A stretch of 64,000 nt of DNA from Pseudanabaena sp. PCC 7367 (GTDB lineage: Bacteria > Cyanobacteriota > Cyanobacteriia > Pseudanabaenales > Pseudanabaenaceae): contig NC_019690.1 of NCBI RefSeq assembly GCF_000317065.1, forward strand, positions 1-64,000. Direction: 5' to 3'. Positions 43,488-54,500 of the stretch are shown piece after piece. The notes below the pieces were generated by a model. That model did no database searches, was not told the origin of the DNA, and was given only the letters and a program-made list of their open reading frames with translations. The translations under genes and the position numbers were made by a program. The first letter of the stretch is position 1, and each line of letters starts with the position of its first letter.

Positions 43488-43868
43488 TTGTCTGGTTTCT
43501 TAGAATTGGAGATTTATCAGTTAGCTGAGAGGCTTGCCAATGCCGTGTGTAATGCTGTTAGTAGCTGGGAAAACTTCCACAAATATAGTCTTGGTCAGCA
43601 AATGGTGCGATCGGCTGATAGCATTGGCGCGAATATTGCTGAAGGCTATGGACGTCATTCATTGGCAGATCAAGCGCGGTTTGTAGTGATCGCCCGTGGC
43701 TCTTTGTATGAAACGATGCATTGGTATCGGTTGGGATGTGATCGCCAGCTATGGGAAGGGGAGGAGCAGAGAGCATTGCAAGAGATGTTGGATGAATTAG
43801 CACCACGATTGAACGCATATCTGCGATCGTTTCATCGGCGGATGGCTCAAGCTAAGCAGGTGCGGTGA
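43488..43868 (+). CDS. Four-helix-bundle protein (S23 / TIGR02436 type)
   Basis: The frame starts at TTG 43488 and encodes 126 residues. The family signature is clear: LEIYQLAERLANAV, then SLGQQMVRSADSIGANIAEGYGRHS, FVVIARGSLYETMHWY and a last helix LDELAPRLNAYLRSF. Members are encoded in 23S rRNA intervening sequences, as lone genes, or as the Avd subunit of diversity-generating retroelements. No retroelement of that kind is adjacent: the reverse transcriptase at 45.7 kb is of the group II intron type. The gene lies 32 bp after the parA2 operon. Confidence 0.85.
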   Translation: MSGFLELEIYQLAERLANAVCNAVSSWENFHKYSLGQQMVRSADSIGANIAEGYGRHSLADQARFVVIARGSLYETMHWYRLGCDRQLWEGEEQRALQEMLDELAPRLNAYLRSFHRRMAQAKQVR

Positions 43869-43907
43869 TTTAAGCCATGAGATAAGCCACCAGGGCAACC
43901 AGACTGG

Positions 43908-44036
43908 CTAAGCGTAAACGGGCTTTTTAGACACATAGCCCATGACGGCAACACCTGCAAGGATGAGACCAAGTGGAGTAGGGGCAAAGGTCATCACGGG
44001 GCTAGTCACTACGGATAAAAGTGTTTCGATAATCAT
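43908..44036 (-). CDS. Small membrane protein, 42 aa
   Basis: From ATG 44036, preceded by a strong CAGGAGGT about 8 bases upstream, a 42-residue peptide is encoded: a start MIIETLLSVVTSPVM, one predicted membrane helix PLGLILAGVAVMGYV and a basic end SKKPVYA. It has no recognised family. Single-helix peptides of this size can be type I toxins, holin-like peptides or subunits; nothing here decides. Confidence 0.6.
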   Translation of the reverse strand: MIIETLLSVVTSPVMTFAPTPLGLILAGVAVMGYVSKKPVYA

Positions 44037-44149
44037 TGAATAAACCTCCTGAGTTGACGTTGTTGATAAACAAGGCTCTGCAGTCCGAATTGGTGTAAAA
44101 AGTCTTGTCAAACCCCTACACGGTTATGCGGGCGGGGGCTTGCACAAGG

Positions 44150-44165
44150 CTGGCCAATCGGCCAG
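44150..44165. other. Perfect hairpin CTGGCC-AATC-GGCCAG
   Basis: A 6+4+6 inverted repeat in the divergent gap between the 42-aa gene and the methyltransferase. It lies about 85 bp before the methyltransferase start and could be an operator for either gene. Confidence 0.5.
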
Positions 44166-44250
44166 ATTGATGCCTTTGTTGACAACGGGCAATGGAGGTT
44201 GGTGGTCAGTGGTTAGATCGAATGGGTTTATCTAAATATTGGTCGAGACT

Positions 44251-45480
44251 ATGTTTAGCTGCCTAGACTTGTTTGCTGGTTGTGGTGGTATGGCATTGGG
44301 TTTAAAGCGTTCTGGCTTTGACCATGCTTGCTTAGTTGAGATTGATCGCCAAGCTGCCCAAACCCTCAGAGCCAATTTCGACCCAGCCACGATCGTTGAA
44401 GCCGATATCATCAAACTGAATAGGGAAGGGTACTTTGCTCAATTCAGGGGGCAGATCGATCTACTCTCTGCTGGCCCACCATGTCAATCTTTCAGCTATG
44501 CTGGCAATCAAAGGGGGCTTGATGATAGTCGGGGGCAACTTGTCTATGAAACTCTCAAGACTATCGAGCAAGTGCAACCCAAGATGGTCTTAATCGAAAA
44601 TGTGAAGCACTTATCTACGATCAACAGTGGCAAGGTGTTGAAGGCTATTTTAGGCAGGCTCCATTCACTCCGATATAGAACCCAATGGCAGATCTTGAAT
44701 GCTAATGATTATGGTGTGGCTCAAAACCGGCAACGTTTAATCATTCTGGCTACTAGAAAGGGTTGGCGGATCAAGCTTAGGTATCCTGCCAAATATGCAT
44801 ATAAACCGGTATTGAGGGATGCTTTGCACGGCTGTCCAGCCAGTGATGGTGCTCAATATTCGACTGAGAAAGCAAAAGTGCTTGATTTAGTGCCACCGGG
44901 TGGCTGCTGGCAAGCTCTACCTGGTGATATCCAGAAGCAATATATGGGTAAGAGCTTTGATGCTGAGGGTGGCAAGAGAGGTATGGCCAGGCGCTTAGCT
45001 TGGCATGAACCATCTCTGACGCTGCTTTGCTCGCCTGCGCAAAAGCAAACGGAGCGATGCCATCCTGATTACACCAGACCTTTGACGGTCAGGGAGTATG
45101 CCAGAATCCAGGGGTTTCCTGATAGTTTTGTGTTTACTGGATCTGTGTGTTCTAGGTACAGGCAGATTGGTAATGCGGTACCGGTTGATTTAGCAGAAGC
45201 GATCGGTAAGAGCATTATCAGTGCAATCACAGGCATAGAATGCAAATACTGCCATTCAAAGCATGTGCTCCATAATGGTCGTCGCCGTGGCAAGCAAAAT
45301 TATCATTGCCAGGATTGCGATCGCCAATTCATCGATTCTTATTCACCCAATGGTTATACCGATGAAGTGAAGCAGCAATGTCTGCATCTTTATGCTAAGG
45401 GTATGGGTTTTCGGGCGATCGAACGGCTTACTGGCGTGGGTCACAATAGCATCATCAACTGGGTTAAAAAGCTGGGGTAG
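44251..45480 (+). CDS. Cytosine-5 DNA methyltransferase fused to an IS1 InsA-like domain
   Basis: From ATG 44251 the protein has 409 residues. Residues 1-325 are a complete m5C methyltransferase: motif I DLFAGCGG, motif IV GPPCQSFS with catalytic Cys78, motif VI IENVKHL, motif VIII QNRQRL, a short target-recognition region, and motif X GNAVP. Residues 331-409 are an IS1 InsA-like module: a zinc ribbon (Cys331, Cys334, Cys353, Cys356), then GYTDEVKQQCLHLYAKGMGFRAIERLTGV and the helix HNSIINWVKKLG. In IS1 that module recognises the transposon ends. No restriction enzyme is adjacent. The fusion is in one uninterrupted frame. The tail may add sequence targeting, or be a scar of an old IS1 insertion. 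Confidence 0.9.
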   Translation: MFSCLDLFAGCGGMALGLKRSGFDHACLVEIDRQAAQTLRANFDPATIVEADIIKLNREGYFAQFRGQIDLLSAGPPCQSFSYAGNQRGLDDSRGQLVYETLKTIEQVQPKMVLIENVKHLSTINSGKVLKAILGRLHSLRYRTQWQILNANDYGVAQNRQRLIILATRKGWRIKLRYPAKYAYKPVLRDALHGCPASDGAQYSTEKAKVLDLVPPGGCWQALPGDIQKQYMGKSFDAEGGKRGMARRLAWHEPSLTLLCSPAQKQTERCHPDYTRPLTVREYARIQGFPDSFVFTGSVCSRYRQIGNAVPVDLAEAIGKSIISAITGIECKYCHSKHVLHNGRRRGKQNYHCQDCDRQFIDSYSPNGYTDEVKQQCLHLYAKGMGFRAIERLTGVGHNSIINWVKKLG

Positions 45481-45531
45481 GGAGTGTTATTTTTCCGCTT
45501 TCCATCCCGCATTTGTGCAGTGTCAATAGAG

Positions 45532-45552
45532 GCAATCTTCAAATCAGATTGC
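45532..45552. other. Inverted repeat next to the group II intron
   Basis: GCAATCT (45532-45538) and AGATTGC (45546-45552) form a perfect 7+7+7 hairpin in the exon about 30 bp past the intron 3' end. It may be part of the insertion-site context. Confidence 0.5.
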
Positions 45553-45582
45553 TGGCATGTTAGCTGGGTAGCTCATGAGGTC

Positions 45583-47941
45583 GTTAAACTCAGCAGGGCA
45601 GTCACCCACCCTGCTGGTCTGCAAAACCGCGCATGAAAGTTTGCCCTTCACGCGGCTCCTCAACAGCCTGGTGCTTGTCATACACATCTCGCATGAATCT
45701 GGTGGTGGCAATGTCGATGTATTAGAGCCAGATTATCTTGCCTGTAATTGTTTTGGTTTTTATCCATATGGTGGACTTCCATAAGATCATCTGGTAGGAA
45801 GTACAGTCCGCAATGTTTGCATCGTCCCACCTGGCTTTTCAACAATCTTGCAACAGTTGGTTTTACCATTGGGTAATGCCCTACTCTTTGGCTCCAGTAG
45901 CTCCAATCACCGTCAAAAGGACTTCGACTTCCTTTTACCTTAACGTGACGTTTAATCGACGTTTGTGTATGTTTGAATAACCGGATTGAATCCGGTTCAT
46001 TCCGGGAAGCAAAGACCCAACCTTCTCTGGTGCCAATAAGCCAATACTTATGAGCAATCCATTGCCGGCTTTTATGAGAGTGACGGCGACGTGCCCAAGC
46101 CCAAAGTTTGAGGTAAACCAATCTATCCATCGAAGTGTAAGTTGTCGTGCTACAGACATTTGAGTAATAGTTAGCCCAGCCCCGAATAATCGGGTTTAAG
46201 TGGTCGATTAGGTCAGCTTGAGATACTGCCCTATGGCTTTTGACTAATGCTCGGATACGACGATAGTGCCTGGCTTGAGCCTCCCGGCTTGGTTTAATGA
46301 TGGTTTTGAAACCTTGCTTAGAGTGAGTTTTACCCACCAGGTATTGGCGTACCTCATACCCTAGAAAATCAAACCCTACCCGTCCCTCGTAAAGAACTAA
46401 GGTGTGAGTGATTCTGGTTTTGCTAGGTTTCAACTCCAAACCCATACCACTTAGCCATTCTGAGAGAAACTGTTGACTGGTTTGCACCACAGCAAGGTCT
46501 TTGTGTATAACCACCAGATCATCAGCATAACGAACAAGCTTGGGGCATTGATCGCTTGGGAATGCTTTCTGGATAGCTACTTCCATGCCGTGGAGTGCTA
46601 CATTTGCCAACAATGGTGAGAGCACCGATCCTTGAGCAGCTCCAGTAGGAGTTGCCTGGAATTGGCCTCCATCCATCACACCAGCCTTTAACCAGGCTCG
46701 AATTTGTCGAGTTAGACTGGGACTGGTGTTGAGTTTCTCACACAGAGCTTGATGATTAATTCTGTCAAAGCATTTGGCCACGTCTGTTTCCAGTACATAT
46801 TTAGGCTGTTGCTTAATTGACAGAAAAATCGCCCCGATCGCATCGCGGCATGAGCGTCCTGGCCTAAATCCATATGAGTTAGGCTCAAACTTTGCCTCCC
46901 ATTCTGGTTCAAGTGCCTGTTTGACTAGCGCTTGTAGGGCGCGGTCGTACATGGTGGGTATAGATAGCGGCCTTTGTTCAGCGCTACCAGGTTTGGGTAT
47001 CCAAACCCGTCGGCTGGGAGCCGCCTTGTCTCCAAGTTGGAGGCAACCCACCAAAGCCAATCTAGCTGATGGTGAGAGAGATGCCAGACCATCAATGCCT
47101 GCCGTCTTCTTACCCCAGTTATCTTGAGTGACTCGTCGTACCGCCAAACATTTGGCATACCAGGACTTCATCATTAATCGCTGGAGTTTACGAACTGCCT
47201 TAACATCGCCACGCAGCGAGGCTTGGTAGATGCGCCTTTGCAACTTGAAAACCTTCCGGGTTAGCTTGCGCCAAGGGATTGTTTTCCATTCATACGTAGT
47301 CGTTAACTCGCTCATGACTTGTTAATTGCTACTAGTGCCTTTACCTGCCAGACTGTCGTGCCTCTGTCAGCCTATCCTCTAGCTTTCCTAGAGGCATTTG
47401 CTTTTGAGGCAATCCTACCCACCTGTTGCTTGCGGTTGACTCCCTACTCAAGCGATCGACCGGCGCTTGAGAGCAAACAGGTAGGTTACTTCGTTCCTAG
47501 TTTCCGTTTGACGCTGAACTTAGGTTCCCACTCTCCGCCGGGTTTATGGAGGATACTTTCAGGTCAGTACCGTAGCTGCCTGACTCAATTGCCTTTCCCA
47601 TTTTGGGCAAGCCATACCTCTGGATAGAGGATTAGACCCGCGTTGGCTTGTTTCCACTAACGACGGTTCAAGCGTAGATTCACAAATGTTAACCATATTC
47701 AGCTATGCTCGACGGGGTTCCCAGTCGGGCTCTGAGTTACCGCCTTCTCTCCCATGCTTACTATAATTGGTTGTCACCCCAATCATAGTGGGAGATGCTT
47801 CACTCCTGTATCAAGGAGGAATGGAATCTCACCATCACAGAAACTAAGTTGTCAAGGTTCGGTTGAGATCTCTCTCGTCTTTTTAACCTTGCCAGCCGTC
47901 CCCAGGTAAACTTACCTGTTTAGGCTGAACGAGTCGCACAC
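45583..47941 (-). mobile_element. Group II intron with intron-encoded protein
   Basis: On the minus strand the intron begins GTGTGCGACTCG at 47941, fitting the GUGYG consensus. It ends near 45583 with a domain VI-like hairpin (CAGCAGGG...CCCTGCTG) and then AC. Domain V is recognisable at 45624-45658: GAGCCGCGTGAAG...CATGCGCGGTT. The open reading frame lies inside domain IV (45678-47315). The element is about 2.36 kb and looks complete. It sits in the non-coding gap after the methyltransferase gene, on the opposite strand, so it interrupts no obvious gene. Confidence 0.85.
45678..47315 (-). CDS. Group II intron reverse transcriptase/maturase with HNH nuclease
   Basis: The 545-residue protein has reverse transcriptase blocks RRVWIPKPGSAEQRPLSIPT, FRPGRSCRDAI, LETDVAKCFDRI, GAAQGSVLSPLLAN and VRYADDLVV, where the YADD aspartates bind metal. 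A maturase X domain follows (INPIIRGWANYYSNV region, about 360-400), then a C-terminal HNH nuclease with two Cys-x2-Cys-like pairs and EVHHMDKNQNNYRQDNL. It helps splicing and drives retrohoming. The QGSVLSP block marks it as group II type, not a diversity-generating or retron enzyme. All domains are intact. Confidence 0.93.
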   Translation of the reverse strand: MSELTTTYEWKTIPWRKLTRKVFKLQRRIYQASLRGDVKAVRKLQRLMMKSWYAKCLAVRRVTQDNWGKKTAGIDGLASLSPSARLALVGCLQLGDKAAPSRRVWIPKPGSAEQRPLSIPTMYDRALQALVKQALEPEWEAKFEPNSYGFRPGRSCRDAIGAIFLSIKQQPKYVLETDVAKCFDRINHQALCEKLNTSPSLTRQIRAWLKAGVMDGGQFQATPTGAAQGSVLSPLLANVALHGMEVAIQKAFPSDQCPKLVRYADDLVVIHKDLAVVQTSQQFLSEWLSGMGLELKPSKTRITHTLVLYEGRVGFDFLGYEVRQYLVGKTHSKQGFKTIIKPSREAQARHYRRIRALVKSHRAVSQADLIDHLNPIIRGWANYYSNVCSTTTYTSMDRLVYLKLWAWARRRHSHKSRQWIAHKYWLIGTREGWVFASRNEPDSIRLFKHTQTSIKRHVKVKGSRSPFDGDWSYWSQRVGHYPMVKPTVARLLKSQVGRCKHCGLYFLPDDLMEVHHMDKNQNNYRQDNLALIHRHCHHQIHARCV

Positions 47942-48555
47942 GGAAATGTGGATTTGAATCCCCTCGCTCTGGAAATCGCTAAACAAGTATACAAAAGTTA
48001 AGTGTTAATGAGTAATAGCTCAATAAAGCTAGATCATGTAAATACACAGAAATTAAACAGGGTAAGCCTGCTATTTCAATTAGCTTAGGGTTGTTTATAC
48101 ACCAAAATATTGAATGAAGCTGACTATATTATCAGTACGATACTTGTTAGATTGATTTATATAATCTGCATATATTAGGCTAAGGCTATGTCATTCTCTA
48201 CTCTTCATTGATTCAGCGTGAGACCACTTCAATTAAATAGAACTGATAAGAATAAATTTGTAGATAAATAATAAAGTCGCAAAAGTTAAACACAAAAGTA
48301 CATAAATACCCAAGTTAAGCTTTGATTAAAATCCATCTAATTATTACAAAATATTATAAATGGCAGTGATTTAGCAGATGATTGTCCTGCAGGTGATATT
48401 TTTCCTAAAGAGGAGTTAGGATTCTGGTCTCTTTGGAGAGACTGAATGCTACCTGCCTTATGAAGGACTGGCCGAGCTATTTTTACTCTTGATCGAGAGT
48501 TAAAAGACTGCGCTCAAGCTATTTCAAATCTGGGTTTCATAAGAGTAGGAATGTA
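47942..48555. other. Non-coding region upstream of the giant RHS gene
   Basis: AT-rich, about 0.6 kb with no gene. The intron flank contains the near-palindrome GGATTTGAATCC (47950-47961). A TTAATGAGTAA sequence at 48005-48015 is also found next to the recombinase palindrome at 59127-59137. The promoter of the RHS gene must lie here. TAGGA lies 6-10 bases before its ATG. Confidence 0.5.
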
Positions 48556-51500
48556 ATGAATATCAATGCCGAAGGGTTGCAGGCCAGCACGTCTTCATTG
48601 CTTGGCTATGGAGAAGCTTTAGATCCAATCTTTGATCATCCTCTGGATTCATCAGCGATCGCCAGTCGTAGTATCACCGATCCACCATCTATATCACTTC
48701 AATCAGATGGCAGTGGTGCTGAAACAGTAATTGGCATATTCAGTGAAGGGGAATGGACTCTCTCTACTCAGGTTTTAAATCCATCATCAACGGTCTTTAA
48801 CTCTGGTAGCGATTCGGTTGCTATTAGTTCAGATAGTGACCCACTCATTGGTGCAGTACCTTCGCCAACGGCAGCGATCGCTGGTACTCAGTTCTCAATC
48901 CTGGCAGAAGGGATTGTCACGATCAACGGAGGTGGCGACTTTGATGGTGTTCCTACTGACCCTGGTGATGATGCCCTAATCTATGCGGGGGATGGGTTTA
49001 ATTTCAATAATGTACCGATCCTGCCTGTAGAAAGGGATGCCCAGGGTAATCCTATCCTGGATGGCCAGGGGAATGAAGTTCTTGTACCCAATGCAGTGGT
49101 GGTGGCTCCTGGATTTACCACTGCTAATGCGCCTAATAATCCCTACAGTGGTTTGATTCCACCAACTGTGGTGAGTGAGCAGATCTTGGATATTCCTGCT
49201 TTTGCTGAGATCCGAGCTCAAGAATTAGACGATCGGATTGCACCAGGTACGACCCCGATCGCATTCAATCCGAATCAAAACCCGATCAACAATGCCAACA
49301 ATTGGAATAATAACTTTCCCTCTGGGGGAACAGCCGCTAATCCTATCGTCGTAGAAGTAACCAGTGGGATTAATATCCCTAATGGCGTGACGATCGAGAA
49401 TACGGTAATCATTGTCAATAATGGCTCGGTTAACTTCAATGGCAATGGTCATACGCTCAACAATGTGGCGATCGTTGTTAATAATGGCGGGATTAATCTG
49501 GGCAATGTGCAGGCAAACGATAGCGCAATTCTGGCTTCCCAATCGATCAACATGAATAATGGAACTAGGTTTGGTGGTCAGAGTCTAGTAGCGACGGGTA
49601 GTCAAAATAGCATTAACTTCAATGGCGCTACTACTACCACTGGTGACAATGACTTTTTAAAGGTAATTGCCCAAGGTGATATTACCTTCAATGGTGCTGC
49701 GAATACCCGAGGTGAATTCCTCAGTGGTGGCAACTTCACTTTCAATGGTAATTCGGAGTTAATTGGTGGCATCGGTGCAAAGCAGAATATCACCTTCAAT
49801 GGTGGTGCCACTGTGACAGCGGCAGATACCAATGCTCCTGACATTACTAGCGATCTGGCTAATGACACGGCGATTGGTGGTACAAATGGTGATGGGATTA
49901 CTTCTGATCCAGCGATTACTGGCACAGTCACTGATGCCAATAATATAACTGGGTTCGTAGCTGGATTGAATGATACGCCGATTGCTAGCTATGTTGATAT
50001 TCTCGCTGAGTTGCAAGTTGATGGCAGTTTTAACCTTTCACAAACTGTCCTAGAGCAGATTAATGGTGGGCCTTTGGCGGATGGTGTGTATGTATTGCAT
50101 CTGCAGGCAACCGATGAGTTTGGGAATGTCTCGGATAGCTTTGATATTAACTTTACCCTTGATACTACGGCTCCAGCAGCACCAACGATTGGTTTAGATC
50201 CAGCCTTTGATACGGAGCCAGTGGGAGATGGGCAGACTACGTTAGACTTGGTGACGCTTACTGGCCAGAGTGAGCCGAATAGTCAGATTGAGATTGTGCA
50301 AACTGGGCAAACGGCGATCGCTGATGCCAGTGGTCTCTTCTCGATCTCCAATGTTGCTCTGGCATTAGGTGCTAATCAGTTTGATATTAAGGCGATCGAT
50401 GTGGCGGGTAATGAGGTCACAATCACTGAGTCTTTCACTCGTCTGGATAATACTCCATCAGTGTCGTTTGATACGGCTTCCTTTAGTGCCACAGAAGAGG
50501 CAACGGCTACGGATGTGGTAATTCCAATTACGCTCAGTGATACACCGACGGCTGATATTACGGTGCCGATTACGGTTGATGGCACGGCGATCGCTGGTGC
50601 TAATGATGACTTTACGATTTCAGATAGTTCAATCACTTTCACCGCTGGTGCCACTGGTACGGATTTAACTCAGAATGTCACGGTCACGATTAACCCGGAT
50701 GATATTCCTGAGCCCGATGAAACGGTCATTCTTGGTTTTGGTACTTTGCCTGCTGGGGTGGAGTTGGGCAGTATTGATGCCAGCACGGTGACGATCGCGG
50801 CGAATGATGCGATTCAGGGTGATACGTTGACGGTGCTGCCGGGGGCTAGCGTAGAGGTGGAGCTGAGCGATATTCTCACTACTGCGGTTAGCTTCAGCTT
50901 GCAGGATGCGGATGGTTTACCTACCGGTGAGTTGGAAGGGGATGGCACGCTAATCTTCAATCCCACTCCAGATCAGATTGGGACTTATCAATTCACAGCG
51001 GTAGGGATTGACCAGAATGGACAGGAATTTACCCAGAACTATACGCTCAATGTAGTTGCAGATCCTATAACTACTACTCGTATTTCTGGCACGATCCTCA
51101 ATACCGATGAAGATGCTTTAGCCGGTTTACCAATTGAGCTTGGTGGTATTCAAACAATTACTGACAGCAATGGTGAATTTACGATCGAAGTGAGTGGACC
51201 ATTACCCAGTGATACATTACGGGTATTGGGGCAGGATTTTGATGATGGAAGTGGCGATGAATATCCCTTCATTGCAGAGAAACTAGAGCTTGTTTTAGAG
51301 CATGATCCCTACATTGGCTTTAATAATATAATCGATCGGCCGATCTACCTACCGGTATTGGATACCTCCAATGCAGTTCCTATTATCCCTGGTTCTGGTA
51401 CCGATGTGACTACAGACAATATACCTGGAGCATCAGTATTTGTCGCTGCAGATTCAATTGTAGATCAAGAGGGAAATCCCTTTAATGGGTCACTAAGTAT

Positions 51501-54500
51501 TACAGAAGTACCACGGGATCTAACTCCTGCCGCACTGCCTGAGGATCTTATCCCGGATGTGGTAGTCACTATCCAACCAGGGGAGATGAATTTCACTACT
51601 CCTGCCCCCCTAACCTTGCCTAACCGAGCTGGTTATGAGGAGGGCACGGAAATGACACTATGGTCGATCAATCCAATTACTGGCGAGTTCGATGATGTGG
51701 GGGTTGGGATTGTTCAACCTGGTGATGAAGGCTCTGGTAGCGTTATTACTACTGTAAGCGGAGGTATTCGCAACAGTAGCTGGCACTTCTTGGTTCCAAG
51801 ACCACCACTACCAGCTCCACCAGCTCCACCACAAGGACCAGGAGGGGTTGGTACACCAGGTAATCCGGCACTTGCTCAAGATGATGAGGCAAACTGTGGT
51901 GATGCCCAAGATTGCTCTAGAGCTAGCCAGCCTTTTACTCCGGAGGTACAGTTGTATTCTGGGGCAACAATTGAAAGACACAATCTGCCAACCTATCAAT
52001 CCCTAGGCCAGGCAAGAGGTGTATCGCTAGTTTATGACTCAGTTCGGGCTGACCCACGTCCAATCGTCAACTTTGGTTATGAAGATGTCATTCGTGGCAG
52101 TAGTCAGTACCAAAGATTAGTTGCTGATCTAACAATCAAGCAAGGAGATTTTGAGTATCAAGTCCCTGGCATAGCTGATGGAGATTTTGGTCTGGATGGT
52201 GGACAGCATTTTTGGGATTTTCAAACTGGTGACGCTGTGAGTGCTGGTTTACAGGCAGATTTGAGTTCTTTATCCTCTGGCCGCTACGAATTTGAAATGA
52301 GCACTGGACTCCTATGGTCAGATGATCCTGTTAATAATGGTTTTAGTGGTTCCACATCCACCCAAACTGGCAGTTTAATCAACGTTAATCTTATAGATAG
52401 TCCATTTGGTAGTGGATGGGGAATGGCAGGCCTACAAGAGCTAGTTATCAACCCAGATGAATCTGTCCTACTAATAGATGGTGGTAGCGGTGAGCTATTA
52501 TTTGAAGGGCCTGATATCTTCGGCGAGTCATATGTATCACCTCCAGGAGATTTTTCTACTCTGGTGCAGCTACCTGATGGAACCTTCCAGCGCACCATGA
52601 AAGACCAAACCGTTTATACATTTAATCCAGATAATAAGCTGGCAAGCATGGTGGATCGCAATGGAAATGCGACTAACTATACATACAACGGTTTGGGCTT
52701 ATTGGATAAGATGATAGATCCAGTTGGTCTTGAAACTACTTTTACCTATGATGCTAATAACAAAGTTTCCACCATTGAAGATCCATCTGGGCGTTCTACA
52801 ACACTGGAATACGATGCTGATGGCAATCTAACCAAAATCATCGATCCCGATAGTACCGAACGGTCATGGGATTATGACGATAGACATCATATAATCGCTG
52901 AGACTGATAAGCGCAATAATCGAGAGGAGACCTACTATAACTTTGCCGGTCGTGCTGATTATGCGATTACCAAAGACAATGAAAGGATAGAAGTTGAGCC
53001 TTTTCAATCCCGTGTACTAGCAGATCCCACCCAAACTGTAGATGCGCTGAATGCTCCTATAGCATCTTCTCTTGGAACAATTGAAGCTACTTATACGGAT
53101 GCTAACGGCAACACTATGACAGCTTTTCTTGATCGCAGGGGGCAAATTGTGTCTGGTTTTGATCAGGAAGGTAATTTGCCATCCATTATCAGAGATGAAG
53201 ATACTAATCTGGTCTCAATGGAGATCGATGCTAGAGGAAATATCAATGAGTATGAATACGATGCTAATGGCAATCCAATTACGATCGTAGATAGTTCTAC
53301 TGGCTATATAGGCGAAGATTATTTCCCAAGTTCTAAGCGTTTTGAGACTGAGAAAGTATCAGATATAGCCACTGGTGATTTCAACAAGGATAGTGTACTC
53401 GATATTGTTACGACAAATACTGACGGTACAAGCCCAGGCTCTGTATCTGTATTCATCAGTAATGGGAATGGAGGATTTGAAAGTAAAACTGATTTTGGCG
53501 CAGGTGGTTCTAATCCATTTCTAGCAGAATCTGCAGTTGTTGATCTAAACGGAGATGGGAATCTCGATCTTGTTACTCCCTCCTCTGGGGGTATAAAGCT
53601 ACTCTTAGGAGACGGTACCGGTAGCCTTGGCACTCCTACAAATATTCCTGTAGCAGGGACAACAAGCTACTTCCCTACTCTCACTGGCGACTTTGATAAT
53701 GATAATGATGTAGATATTTTTACGTTTTATGCAGGTACAGGTGCTTTAGGAGCAATTTTACTTAATGATGGCAGTGGTAATTTCACTACTCAAGAAATTG
53801 CGAAATCTACACCAGCTAACTTCTCAATCGTTACTAAGGCCGCATTAGGTGACATCAATAATGATGGTAATTTAGATCTGGTTTTCACCCCAAACACGAG
53901 TGATGGCAATAAGCTCTATGTACGTTTAGGTAACGGAAGCGGTGGATTTAACGGCGCAAGTACGTTTAATTTCGGGGAGATTCGCCCTGGTAGAAGTCTC
54001 AAGTTTGGCGATTTCAATAATGATGGCGCTTTAGACGTTATTACAAATAGTGGCCCAACTTTTAGTACCGCTAGTGAGTTAACGGTTATCTTAGGAAATG
54101 GTAATGGTGGTTTTACCAATGCCATATCATACACACCTCAAGACTTTAACCTTAACTCATCTGGTAATTTCGATATTGGTGACATAAATTATGATGGTAA
54201 CTTGGATGTAGTTACTCCAACATCAAATTTGGATGATTTGGCATTGGTGTTAGGAAATGGAGATGGAAGCTTTTCAGATTCTCTTATTCGTCCAACCAGT
54301 TTGACCAGAATCAATAACAATGGGACTGTTATACTATCCGATTTAAATGGTGATTCTGTACTTGATATAGTTGCTGTTGAAGGAGCACCTGATCAGAATG
54401 GTGCTGTTTTGCTAGGCGCTGGCTTAGATGGGCTTCGTGCTCTAGGTGGAGAAAGTGGAATTACATATGATTCCACTTTCAGTAGGCAAACTAGCTACAC

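Noticed and set aside
47942-47975. tRNA-like T-arm (GGATTTGAATCC) at the intron flank
   Set aside because: Stem pairing is wrong for a T-arm, and no acceptor or anticodon arm can be built even after joining the exons.
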